From assembly GCA_007375725.1 (NCBI GenBank), contig VMEV01000011.1, positions 1 through 36,601 of the forward strand: DNA of 36,601 nt. The letters are read 5' to 3'. The first letter of the stretch is position 1; every line of letters begins with the position of its first letter. The translations under genes were made by a program, and so were the position numbers. Positions 28,826 through 36,547 of this stretch are shown here, piece after piece. This stretch comes from Parcubacteria group bacterium Greene0416_36. GTDB lineage: Bacteria > Patescibacteriota > Patescibacteriia > VMEV01. A model generated the notes under the pieces. The model made no database searches and was not told the DNA's origin. It was given only the letters and a program-made list of their open reading frames with translations.

Positions 28826-31612
28826 ATGGATCCCAGCAAAATTTATGAACATTATCAATCGAGCGCGGAGGGGTTGAGTGCGGAAGAGGCAGCGAGACGG
28901 CTCGTGCAATATGGACGAAATGAGATCAAAAGTCATGAATCTAAATCCTGGATTCGTGAATTTTTGGTTCAGTGGCAGGATCCATTAGTTTTGATTCTGA
29001 TTTTCGCTTCTTTAGTGGCTCTCCTCTCTGGTCAGTGGAAAGAAGCGGTAGTGATTATTGCCGTGGTTTTTATCAATTCCACTATCGGTTTTGTCCAGCA
29101 ATATCGGAGCGAGAAAACCATTGCGGCTCTCTTGGGCATGATTGTGGCTACTTCCCGCGTGATCCGCGAGGGGGTGGAACATCAAATCTCTACTAATTTA
29201 TTGGTTCCCGGGGACCTGATTATTTTGGGGGAGGGAGCGACGGTTCCTGCGGATGCTGTGCTCGTCCAAGCGGATTTGCTCCGTGTGGATGAATCCTCTC
29301 TCACTGGGGAGTCGGTGGCGGTGAATAAATATTCTCTGGGTGAAGCAGGGGCGGACAAAGAAAATGCCAGGATTTCCATGGGGACCTTTGTAGTTCGTGG
29401 ACGGGGCAAGGCGATAGTAACGGCCACAGGAATGGCTACGTCATTTGGCTCTATTGCCAAAACCGTCTCTAGCGGCAAGCGCGAAATCACCTCCATTCAA
29501 AAAGAATTGGGAGAGATCGGTGTGTTTGTGGGAAAAGCGGTTTTGGCAATCGCCGTGCTTTTATTTTTATTTAATGCGGTATTTGGCGGGCTGGGGATTT
29601 TGGATAATCTGATTTTCGCTCTTTCCATTGCTGTAGCGGCCGTTCCAGAAGGGCTGCCGGCAACCATTACGATCGCTCTAGCTTTGGGAGCCAAGGCCAT
29701 GGCCCGCCGCAAAGCTCTCATCCGCAGGCTCAGTGCGGTGGAAACCTTAGGAAGCGTATCGGTGATCTGTTCGGATAAAACCGGCACTTTGACTAAAAAC
29801 GAACTGACTCTGAAAGAATTCTCTTCTGCAGAAGGTTTGGATTTCCATTTTCATGGTGTGGGTTATGATCCCCGAGATCCGCATTTGAGCCTCAAGAACG
29901 ACTCGGGCCTGGCAGCCTTGGATGCTCGGCTGGTTCCGGATTCCCTCATCAAGGCTGCTCGTATTTTTTATTACTGCAATGATTCGGTTCTAGAGGAAGT
30001 TGGAGGCAAGTATCGCATATTGGGAGATCCGACTGAAGGAGCTATGATTGTGGCTTCCAGGAAAATCGAAACTTATTTTTCACAAAAACCCCTGGGAGCG
30101 GAAAAAGTTTTTACACTTCCATTTTCCAGTGATCGTAAGCGCATGTCCGTGGTTGTCGCTGAACGGTCCGAATTCATCGTGTATTCCAAAGGCGCGCCGT
30201 CCGTGATTTTAGATGGCTCGGATTTTTATTGGGATGGAACCTCGGTCCGTGAAATGGATGATGCAAAAAAGAGACAGTTGTTAGAAGAGTCGGACGGTCT
30301 TGCAAAGGCGGGGATGAGGACCCTGGGGCTTGCCTGGAAGCCTTTGTCTGGATGGAAGAGGCCTGTGGGTACCGAGGATGTTTCGTATCTGGAAAAATCC
30401 ATGATTTATTTGGGATCCTGCGGTCTCATTGATCCTGCGCGCATTGAGATCAAGGATTCCATCCGCATGGCCGCCAGAGCCGGGATTCGGGTATTCATGC
30501 TCACGGGAGATCATCCAGGTACTGCTAAGGCCGTGGGGGCTCATTTGGAATTGTGGGACACTTCTGGTCGTCTCCGGATTCTCGAAGGTACCGAGCTTTC
30601 CGGTTTATCGGATGGGGATTTTGGAAAAATATTTGCGCAGAATAAGAACATTCTATTTGCCAGAATGTCTCCGTCCGACAAACGCCGGATTGTCGAGGTG
30701 CTGCGGGGCATGGGGGAGCGGGTCGCGGTCACGGGAGATGGGGTCAATGATGCGCCCGCGCTCAAGAAAGCCAATATCGGTATTGCCATGGGAATTACCG
30801 GCACGGATGTGGCCAAGGAGGCCTCGGATATGGTGCTCTTGGATGATAGTTTTGCTTCTATTGTAGAGGCTGTCCGAGAGGGCCGCCGGATTTATGACAA
30901 TATGAAGAAATTCATATGGTTTATTTTTTCTACCAATATTTCCGAGCTGATTTTGATTTGTCTGGCCCTCATTTTGGGGTTTCCTGCCCCACTCACCGCG
31001 GTGCTTATTCTCCTGATCAATTTGGGAACGGATGTGTTCCCGGCCGTGGCTTTGTCTTTGGAGGAGTCGGGGGATGATGTGATGAAACGCCCTCCTCGTG
31101 AGGCTCATGTCCGGATCATGAATCGTGATTTTGTGCTTCATTTTGTGGTGATGGGATCGATTTTGGGGATTATGGCTCTCTCATTATTTGTCCATAAGTT
31201 ATTGGAAGGCGGTTGGAGCCTGGGTTATGTGTGGACCTCCGGCGATCCTTTCCATTCGTATTTGGTGACTTTGTCTTTTACGGCTTTAGTGGTCATGGAG
31301 CTGGCCAATGCGCTGAATGCCAAATCCTTAGACTATAGTCTGTTTTCGAGGAAAATCTTTACTAATATTTATTTGTGGCTCTCGTTAGCGGGGTCACTTT
31401 CGCTTGTTTTGTGGGTGGTCTATCATCCTTTCGCGCAAAACTTATTCGGCACATCGCCGCTGCCTCGGTCTGATTGGGGGACGATTCTGATCTTTGCTTT
31501 AGTCGTGATTTTATTTGAAGAAGTTCGAAAATATATAGCTAGGCATATCCGGGCCAAAGAGAAGGGCTTTGCCTTATTGGGGTGGAATGGGGATAAGGAG
31601 AAGGTGTTGTAA
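28826..31612 (+). CDS. P2A-type cation (probably Ca2+) transporting ATPase
   Basis: The 928-aa pump has an N-terminal cation-ATPase domain ('GLSAEEAARRLVQYGRNEIK'), 'DESSLTGESVAVNKY' and helix four 'AVAAVPEGLPATITIALALG'. The phosphorylation site is 'ICSDKTGTLTKNE' (Asp near 315), with 'MLTGDHPGTAKAVG' and 'VAVTGDGVNDAPALKKANIG' (about 637). Helices five and six read 'STNISELILICLALILG' and 'LLINLGTDVFPAVALSLE', matching the calcium ligands of SERCA/PMR1 pumps (PEGLP, SE, N-x-x-T-D). It would export Ca2+ or Mn2+. Full length. Its TAA stop codon is the first bases of a repeat copy, so the stop may have been delivered or preserved by the repeat. Confidence 0.93.
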   Translation: MDPSKIYEHYQSSAEGLSAEEAARRLVQYGRNEIKSHESKSWIREFLVQWQDPLVLILIFASLVALLSGQWKEAVVIIAVVFINSTIGFVQQYRSEKTIAALLGMIVATSRVIREGVEHQISTNLLVPGDLIILGEGATVPADAVLVQADLLRVDESSLTGESVAVNKYSLGEAGADKENARISMGTFVVRGRGKAIVTATGMATSFGSIAKTVSSGKREITSIQKELGEIGVFVGKAVLAIAVLLFLFNAVFGGLGILDNLIFALSIAVAAVPEGLPATITIALALGAKAMARRKALIRRLSAVETLGSVSVICSDKTGTLTKNELTLKEFSSAEGLDFHFHGVGYDPRDPHLSLKNDSGLAALDARLVPDSLIKAARIFYYCNDSVLEEVGGKYRILGDPTEGAMIVASRKIETYFSQKPLGAEKVFTLPFSSDRKRMSVVVAERSEFIVYSKGAPSVILDGSDFYWDGTSVREMDDAKKRQLLEESDGLAKAGMRTLGLAWKPLSGWKRPVGTEDVSYLEKSMIYLGSCGLIDPARIEIKDSIRMAARAGIRVFMLTGDHPGTAKAVGAHLELWDTSGRLRILEGTELSGLSDGDFGKIFAQNKNILFARMSPSDKRRIVEVLRGMGERVAVTGDGVNDAPALKKANIGIAMGITGTDVAKEASDMVLLDDSFASIVEAVREGRRIYDNMKKFIWFIFSTNISELILICLALILGFPAPLTAVLILLINLGTDVFPAVALSLEESGDDVMKRPPREAHVRIMNRDFVLHFVVMGSILGIMALSLFVHKLLEGGWSLGYVWTSGDPFHSYLVTLSFTALVVMELANALNAKSLDYSLFSRKIFTNIYLWLSLAGSLSLVLWVVYHPFAQNLFGTSPLPRSDWGTILIFALVVILFEEVRKYIARHIRAKEKGFALLGWNGDKEKVL

Positions 31613-31692
31613 ATCCCTCCCCAACCCTCCCTTTGACAAGGGAGGGAGCTTATTTCCCCCTTGTCAAAGGGGGAATAAGGGGGATTTGTTGT
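31608..31692. repeat. Dispersed BIME-like repeat, copy 5 (full), overlapping a stop codon
   Basis: The left arm TTGTAAATCCCTCC includes the TAA stop (31610-31612) of the P2A ATPase. Inner hairpins CCCTCCCTTTGACAAGGGAGGG and CCCCCTTGTCAAAGGGGG and right arm GGGGGATTTGTTGT are intact. Confidence 0.88.
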
Positions 31693-31709
31693 TATGCCTT
31701 TTTTTAAAA

Positions 31710-31740
31710 AAAGCAGTCCGGTGTTATACCGGACTGCTTT
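31710..31740. terminator. Bidirectional terminator between convergent genes
   Basis: AAAGCAGTCCGGT-gttat-ACCGGACTGCTTT is a 13-bp perfect stem with A-tract and T-tract sides. It lies between the P2A ATPase (rightward) and the FecR protein (leftward). Confidence 0.9.
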
Positions 31741-31744
31741 TCTT

Positions 31745-34435
31745 TTATTGAGGGTTCGTATTTGTCAAAGTCCGGAGTGGATCGGTGGTTGTGTTTTGTG
31801 GTGTTTCGGTAGTCGAAGGCGGGATCAGGTTTTCCAGAACAAAGGATTGGCTGGCTTTCTCTCGGAAATCGCGGATAAAATTTTCCAGTGATTCCGGATC
31901 TTTTAGGGTCATCATTTGGTTTCGGAGATTTTCCAGAGTGCTATAAATTTTTTTGCCATAGAAGGTCAGGATTTCTGACCCAGAGGCTTCTAGGATAAAT
32001 CCATTAATTTTATTGTCCCGCGAGAGAATCGCTTCTCTTTTTAGATTATCCAAATTGCCTTGGATCAAGCCCCCGTCATTCAACGCTCTCATTTTTTCCA
32101 AGAGAGCTGATAAACTGCTAAATTTTAAATTGACGATACCGCGAAAAAATCCGTCTTGATTGTATGTGTCCGTGAACTGGGCCAATATCTGATCTTTTTG
32201 AGTATTATTCGTTTGGTTCATATTTTCCTGGTTCCACATGCGGACCGAAATATTGAATTGATCGATAAAGATGTTGATTTCTTTGAGCGTCGCAAGAGTA
32301 TTGATTTTTTCCATCATGGCTTCTGGGCGGAGATTTTGGGCTCCGAGATATTTTTGTGTGAGCAGGTCGCCGTTGAGCAATTGATTGAAATTTTCCAGAA
32401 TGGTTTTCTTTTCCAAAGTATAGTTTTGGTCTCTTTCCTGAGCTAGAGTCTTCAAGATCTGTATTTGTCCTTCCAGTAATTGTTGGTCTTGTATTTTTTC
32501 GAGGTTCATTCTCAGTACTTCCATATTGCCGTATTTTTCCATGAGATATCGGGACAAATAAGGGGTGGCCTGGCTTTCCAGTAAGAAGGCCGAGATGATT
32601 TTTATTTTTGTATCTCCGTTTATTTTGATTTGTTCCTCGATGGTGGCGGTAGTTGTCGGCGAAAGTTCTCCTATTGATGTGGGTCTGATTTCTTCTTTTT
32701 CAGGAATAAAAAGCGTCTCTGGGGGTAGCGTATCGACGGATTGAATATCTTCTGTCGTGGCGCTGGGAACTTCTCGGCGCTCGGTTGTTTGCCCTTCCGG
32801 CGAGGTTCGGATGATTCTCCCGTCTGGAGTGATGGTCTCACGCCTCGAATCCGGCAGGGTTTTTTCGATGGTGCCGTCGGAATCTACCCGGCGGAGCGTT
32901 CCGTCAGGGAGGGTTTCTTCTTTTGACCCTTCTTTTTCATTCACAATATCAGCACGCCGCTCGGCGAGCGGCAGTTTTTCTTCCATTTTTCGTTCGAGTT
33001 TTTCAATTGGGAGAATGGGGAGCGTGCGCAGTTGGTCTATAGTTTTGGTGTCATTGATAGGGAGCTCATCGAGAATTTTTGTTTTTTCGGCCTCATCCAA
33101 TCGGCTTTCGATTTTTTCAAGGAATTCTCTGGCATTGTCCCACTTTTCTTCCAGGAGCAGGTTTTTCAAATCTTTTTCTTCGAGTTTTTCAAATTCCTCT
33201 CGTCGCTGAGCTTGCTTTTCTTCTCGGGCGGAGGACACGATCAAAGAAGCCAATTGGGTTTTGACTTCGAAGGATTCAGTATCTGGCAAAGTGCCTTTGA
33301 GATTATCCATGACGAGGAACATTTTTTTCTCCACCATTTCAGGTTCGCGTTCCACGAGGGCTGATTTTTCTTCCATCTCGGTTTTGGCCTCTTCCATTAT
33401 TTTGGAGGCTAAAATATTTTCATTTTCAGTAAATAAAACAGCACTGGAAGCCATTTTTTGTGTCCAGAAATCCATTTCCTTCTCTTCTCTTCTCTCATCG
33501 TCCACTACCGCCAAAACGATAGCTTGCATCGCGCGCTTGGCAGGGTAGAGAGGAGAATCCGGTAAGATGCCGGCTATGTCTCGGAGGTTTTCTTCTTTTT
33601 TGACTTTCACTTCCTCTGTGTACTGGGTATCTTTTATCAGATTTTCTTGGAGCCATGCGGATTCTTTTTCGGCGGGGGTGATTTTTTCCATGGAGAATCC
33701 AGCCTTTTCCATTTTCTGTTCATGCAAAAATTGCGCCATTTTCGGAGCGATATCGGGAGCCGCGGGTTTTTCCCATTCCATCACTTCAATCCGGGGTTTG
33801 ACGGCTAATGTATCGACGGGGAGATTTGCCTTTTGTCCCGCAGTCATAGCGATGATTTCTGGGAGACGGCTGGACGCGATGCCCATAGATCCTTCGTAGA
33901 GGCCCAAGGATATTTTTCCATTGGAGGACGGCGCGCCCAATCCCAAATCCGAGAGAGCCTTGGGTCGTTCGGCCCAGAAGGCGGTGCCGCGGATGGTGGC
34001 CACCGTGTCTCCCGCGGTCAGGGTGTAGGAGGAGTCGCGGTCTAGGAGATTGAGGAGTCGGCTCCAGATTCGTCCGAAATCAAATTCGTACTCGATATTG
34101 ATTTTATTGCGGCTCTGAGAGTCGATGAATAGCTTTCTAAGCGTGATTTGGCTGTCTCGGTCCAGTCGCGAGATTCCGGAATCAAAAAAATTGATGGCCG
34201 CTTCGCCGTCGAGGGCGGTTTTGACCGTGTCACCCTGTAGGAGCACGGCATTATTTTTGGCTTCCAGCCACACATTTTGTCCGGAGTGGCGGATGTAAAC
34301 ACTGCCGGAATAAACTGCAAGTGTGGTTTGGGGCAGCGGCAGTTCGAGCGGCCGTGCCATGGCCCAAACCCCATATCCTCCTGATGAAAATAGAAGAGCA
34401 AAAATAATGCCTCCTATCATTATTTTTTTATGCAT
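31745..34435 (-). CDS. Large FecR-domain protein with DUF5667-like middle region
   Basis: The 896-aa protein starts with a membrane anchor or signal ('MIGGIIFALLFSSGGYGVWA'). A FecR domain follows (about 40-200): 'GSVYIRHSGQNVWLEAKNNA', 'GEAAINFFDSGISRLDRDSQ' and 'TLTAGDTVATIRGTAFWA'. Then comes an acidic coiled-coil region (about 260-480) opening 'AGILPDSPLYPAKRAMQAIV', which matches the DUF5667 start. A Gly-Thr-Asp-rich segment with 'DGT..R...DGTIEKTLPD' style repeats (about 515-575) leads to a second helical region. No TonB partner is visible, so regulation of a sigma factor like E. coli FecR is not supported; an envelope structural role is more likely. Many Patescibacteria carry FecR-DUF5667 proteins of unknown role. 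Confidence 0.75.
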   Translation of the reverse strand: MHKKIMIGGIIFALLFSSGGYGVWAMARPLELPLPQTTLAVYSGSVYIRHSGQNVWLEAKNNAVLLQGDTVKTALDGEAAINFFDSGISRLDRDSQITLRKLFIDSQSRNKINIEYEFDFGRIWSRLLNLLDRDSSYTLTAGDTVATIRGTAFWAERPKALSDLGLGAPSSNGKISLGLYEGSMGIASSRLPEIIAMTAGQKANLPVDTLAVKPRIEVMEWEKPAAPDIAPKMAQFLHEQKMEKAGFSMEKITPAEKESAWLQENLIKDTQYTEEVKVKKEENLRDIAGILPDSPLYPAKRAMQAIVLAVVDDERREEKEMDFWTQKMASSAVLFTENENILASKIMEEAKTEMEEKSALVEREPEMVEKKMFLVMDNLKGTLPDTESFEVKTQLASLIVSSAREEKQAQRREEFEKLEEKDLKNLLLEEKWDNAREFLEKIESRLDEAEKTKILDELPINDTKTIDQLRTLPILPIEKLERKMEEKLPLAERRADIVNEKEGSKEETLPDGTLRRVDSDGTIEKTLPDSRRETITPDGRIIRTSPEGQTTERREVPSATTEDIQSVDTLPPETLFIPEKEEIRPTSIGELSPTTTATIEEQIKINGDTKIKIISAFLLESQATPYLSRYLMEKYGNMEVLRMNLEKIQDQQLLEGQIQILKTLAQERDQNYTLEKKTILENFNQLLNGDLLTQKYLGAQNLRPEAMMEKINTLATLKEINIFIDQFNISVRMWNQENMNQTNNTQKDQILAQFTDTYNQDGFFRGIVNLKFSSLSALLEKMRALNDGGLIQGNLDNLKREAILSRDNKINGFILEASGSEILTFYGKKIYSTLENLRNQMMTLKDPESLENFIRDFREKASQSFVLENLIPPSTTETPQNTTTDPLRTLTNTNPQ

Positions 34436-34488
34436 AGAAAAATAAGTTTCAAGTTACAATAAATATGTTTTTTAAAACTTGTGAGAAA

Positions 34489-34573
34489 GCAACAAATCCC
34501 CCTTAGTCCCCTTTGACAAGGGGGAGACTGCTCCCTCCCTTGTCAAAGGGAGGGCTGGGGAGGGATTTGTTGT
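34489..34573. repeat. Dispersed BIME-like repeat, copy 6 (full, inverted)
   Basis: GCAACAAATCCCCCTTAGTCCCCTTTGACAAGGGGG...CCCTCCCTTGTCAAAGGGAGGGCTGGGGAGGGATTTGTTGT. It lies 3 bp beyond the stop codon of the leftward xer gene and 54 bp upstream of the FecR gene. Confidence 0.9.
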
Positions 34574-34576
34574 TAT

Positions 34577-35515
34577 TTATAATTTTTTCCCATGGAACTG
34601 CTCATGCGTCTTTCGGAGTTGAGCGTGCGTGATGTGCGTGTAAATTTGTGTGGTAGTGATCGATTCGTGGCCGAGGAGTTCCTGAACGGATCGAATATCC
34701 GCGCCACCCAGAAGTAAATCCGTGGCGTAGCTGTGCCGCAATGTGTGTGGAGTGACTTTATTGGCTATTCCACAAATTTTAGCATATTTGGCGACAAGGC
34801 GTTGAATCGTTCGAGGAGTGAGTCCGGCAAGGCCGTCTTGTTTTTTGTCTCGGGAAATTTTTACTTTGTCATGGCTGGTGAAGAGAGAATCCGAGAGATC
34901 CTCTCTTTTTTTGAGATAGTCGGAGATCGCTTTTCCTGCTCGCTCCGAGAAGAAAATGAGGCGGATTTTTTTGCCTTTTCCCCGTACCGGAAATTCCCGC
35001 CGTTCGAGATTCACATCCTCTTTGTGGAGGCCCACAAGTTCAGAAACGCGGAGGCCCGTGGAGAATAGAAATTCCAAAATCGCTCGGTCTCGGAGTTTCA
35101 GTATCTCGCTTTGTTTGGTTTTGGAGGGAGCCGCGAGAAGCACGGCGAGATCTTTGGCTTCGAGAAACGCTACCTGCCTCATCTCGTTTTTTCCCAGCTC
35201 GATTTTTTCGGCCGCAAGTGCGGGTACATCTTTTTTGGACAAGAATTTTAGAAATGCCCGGAGCGAGATCAGATGATAGCTCTGAGTTTTTTTCGACAGC
35301 ACCTCGCCATTGGGCAGGACTAGTCGATTGAGCCAGAGGCGGTAAGCTGAGACGCGTTCGAGGGTGATATCGGACGTACTTTTCACTCCATTATCCATTC
35401 CCCAAGTCCTGAACCTCTCCAAATAAAACCGGTAATTCCGAATCGTCCCGAGACTGCGGTTGCGCTCGATTTCCAGGTATTGGAGGAATTGTTGGATGGC
35501 GGGGGGGAGAAACAT
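34577..35515 (-). CDS. xerC: Tyrosine recombinase XerC/XerD-type
   Basis: The 312-aa protein has an N-terminal SAM-like DNA-binding domain ('IQQFLQYLEIERNRSLGTIR') and a C-terminal catalytic domain. The catalytic residues are Arg in 'FLFSTGLRVSELVGLHKEDV', Lys in the 'VRGKGKKIRLIFF' hairpin, His257 and Arg260 ('HTLRHSYATDLLLGGADIRS'), His283 ('LLGHESITTTQIY') and the nucleophile Tyr292. The length is typical for chromosomal Xer proteins. With only one Xer in view, it could be a single-recombinase dimer-resolution system or an integrase-like enzyme; nothing else in the window suggests a mobile element around it. A repeat copy follows the stop codon. Confidence 0.9.
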   Translation of the reverse strand: MFLPPAIQQFLQYLEIERNRSLGTIRNYRFYLERFRTWGMDNGVKSTSDITLERVSAYRLWLNRLVLPNGEVLSKKTQSYHLISLRAFLKFLSKKDVPALAAEKIELGKNEMRQVAFLEAKDLAVLLAAPSKTKQSEILKLRDRAILEFLFSTGLRVSELVGLHKEDVNLERREFPVRGKGKKIRLIFFSERAGKAISDYLKKREDLSDSLFTSHDKVKISRDKKQDGLAGLTPRTIQRLVAKYAKICGIANKVTPHTLRHSYATDLLLGGADIRSVQELLGHESITTTQIYTHITHAQLRKTHEQFHGKKL

Positions 35516-35521
35516 AAAATT

Positions 35522-35604
35522 AGCTTATAGCTTTCAGCTTATAGCTTTTTAGCATCGGATGTTCTGTTGTTTCCTGAAAGCTGATAGCTGATAGCTCTTT
35601 ACAT
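35522..35604. repeat. AGCT/TAGCT palindromic repeat upstream of xer
   Basis: TAGCTTATAGCTTTCAGCTTATAGCTTTTTAGC is followed by a spacer and then TGAAAGCTGATAGCTGATAGCT, giving a loose inverted repeat. The word AGCTTTTTAGC also occurs in the repeat at 21630. It starts 6 bp upstream of the xer start codon, so it is in that gene's leader. Confidence 0.6.
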
Positions 35605-35632
35605 TATCCCACTTCCACTTCATCTCGAATAC

Positions 35633-35790
35633 TTGACTTTAATCTAAAAATATATTATCCTCCGATCAGTTATTTTTATGTTCAAATTTTTTGAAAGGGC
35701 AAACAAAGGGAAAAAATAGTTCGATTTTTATAGGTGACCAAAAGAGGTAAGATTGCGCGTGAGGTGAAAAACATCTCCGCGCGATTTTTT
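35633..35790 (+). ncRNA. Candidate short transcript with own promoter and terminator
   Basis: TTGACT at 35633 and TATCCT at 35656 (17-bp spacer) form a plausible promoter. The transcript would include a 13-codon ORF (ATG 35678, MFKFFERANKGKK, no Shine-Dalgarno). It ends at a strong terminator: ATTGCGCG(T)GAGGTG-aaaaa-CATCTCCGCGCGAT followed by six T. It may be a small RNA or leader peptide; I do not recognise an Rfam family. It lies in the 450-bp gap between xer and rrf2; the rest of the gap holds the repeat to its left and the rrf2 promoter to its right. Confidence 0.4.
35752..35790 (+). terminator. Strong intrinsic terminator inside the xer-rrf2 gap
   Basis: A 14-bp stem with one bulged T and two G-T pairs, an A5 loop and a T6 tract. 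No annotated gene precedes it, which implies a short upstream transcript. Confidence 0.8.
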
Positions 35791-35867
35791 GTTTAGGTAA
35801 TCGTGATTTTTTTTCCGAGTTATTGGGTATGTATTTCAAGAGTTTGTTCGGCTTTTTACTAAAATCA

Positions 35868-35896
35868 TTGACAAAATCATTATTCTGGTTTATTAT
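35868..35896 (+). promoter_or_regulatory. Sigma-70-type promoter of the rrf2 gene
   Basis: TTGACA (35868-35873) and TATTAT (35891-35896) with a 17-bp spacer, about 70 bp before the ATG. The leader contains CCTGAATCCTAAATCCTG-ATTACTGGATCCTAAA, a small A/C-rich repeated word pattern. Confidence 0.75.
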
Positions 35897-35965
35897 ATTT
35901 GACTCGATGGTTAGTGGTTTTCGTTGTTTCCTGAATCCTAAATCCTGATTACTGGATCCTAAAAT

Positions 35966-36385
35966 ATGTTTTCCCTCTCCACAAAAGGCGATTATGGTCT
36001 CGCGATGATGGTTTATCTCGCTGGCAGTGGACCGAATAAAGCGGTTTCTATTGTGGATATGGCTCGAGATTTGGGGCTTCCCAAGCAATACTTGTCTCAT
36101 GTGATTTTGCCGCTTCGCCGAAAAGGATTGGTCAAAAGCTTCGAGGGCAAAAGCGGGGGATATGCTTTGGCGAAGAATGCTTCCAGTATCACGATTCTCG
36201 AGATTATTGAAGCCTTGGAAGGCAAAATTACCGTGGTCCGATGTTTGTCTTTGCCTGATGCCAAAGAAAAGCTCGCCTGCGCGGCCCTCTGTCAAACGCG
36301 GGGGCTTTGGGAAGGAGTCAATGAGAAGATTCGGGAGTATTTGGGCGGGATGACTTTGGCCGGGTTTGTAGGGAAGGGGCAATAA
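35966..36385 (+). CDS. Rrf2-family (IscR-like) regulator with three cysteines
   Basis: The 139-aa winged-helix protein has 'LSTKGDYGLAMMVYLAGSG', 'VSIVDMARDLGLPKQYLSHV' (recognition helix), 'RRKGLVKSFEGKSGGYALAK' and 'ITILEIIEALEGKITVVRCL'. Cys93, Cys105 and Cys109 lie where IscR holds its [2Fe-2S] cluster (Cys92, 98, 104), although the spacing differs ('CLSLPDAKEKLACAALCQTR'). It probably senses Fe-S supply or redox state and controls nearby genes, usually isc/suf or cysteine genes downstream, which lie beyond the window edge. It has its own promoter and a hairpin after the stop. Confidence 0.87.
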   Translation: MFSLSTKGDYGLAMMVYLAGSGPNKAVSIVDMARDLGLPKQYLSHVILPLRRKGLVKSFEGKSGGYALAKNASSITILEIIEALEGKITVVRCLSLPDAKEKLACAALCQTRGLWEGVNEKIREYLGGMTLAGFVGKGQ

Positions 36386-36388
36386 CTT

Positions 36389-36430
36389 CCTCAAATCAGC
36401 ATTTTTCATAGGAAAAATATTGATTTGAGG
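36389..36430 (+). terminator. Hairpin after rrf2
   Basis: CCTCAAATCAGCATTTTTC-atag-GAAAAATATTGATTTGAGG forms a 19-bp stem with one G-T pair and one mismatch. The T-run comes about 14 bp later, so it may be an mRNA-stabilising or partial-termination hairpin. Confidence 0.6.
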
Positions 36431-36465
36431 AATGTGATTGAATCTTTTTTATTGGAGACTCAGAA

Positions 36466-36513
36466 ATGGGAAAGTATGTTATCGCTTTGATTTTGGGGAT
36501 GCCTGAGAGTTAG
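36466..36513 (+). CDS. Possible 15-aa leader peptide
   Basis: GGAG lies 8 nt before ATG 36466, which reads 'MGKYVIALILGMPES' and stops at TAG. It is followed within 6 bp by a terminator-like hairpin. A ribosome-binding site is unusual in this genome, so translation is plausible. The gene it may regulate lies outside the window. Confidence 0.35.
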   Translation: MGKYVIALILGMPES

Positions 36514-36519
36514 GCCCCA

Positions 36520-36547
36520 AAAGCACCGATGAGGTGTTTTATTTTTT
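36520..36547 (+). terminator. Terminator/attenuator after the short leader ORF
   Basis: AAAGCACC-gatga-GGTGTTTT stem (one G-T pair) followed by ATTTTTTT. Confidence 0.65.

Noticed and set aside
32741-34045. Several rightward ORFs opposite the FecR gene
   Set aside because: Antisense shadows rich in Ser/Phe/Arg, produced by the Glu/Lys-rich coding strand; no signals of their own.
16112-34573. CRISPR array
   Set aside because: The repeated units are far apart, palindromic in pairs and separated by genes, with no regular spacers and no cas genes.
35666-36409. Leftward 247-aa ORF opposite rrf2
   Set aside because: It spans a strong terminator and promoter and lies antisense to a clear Rrf2-family gene.
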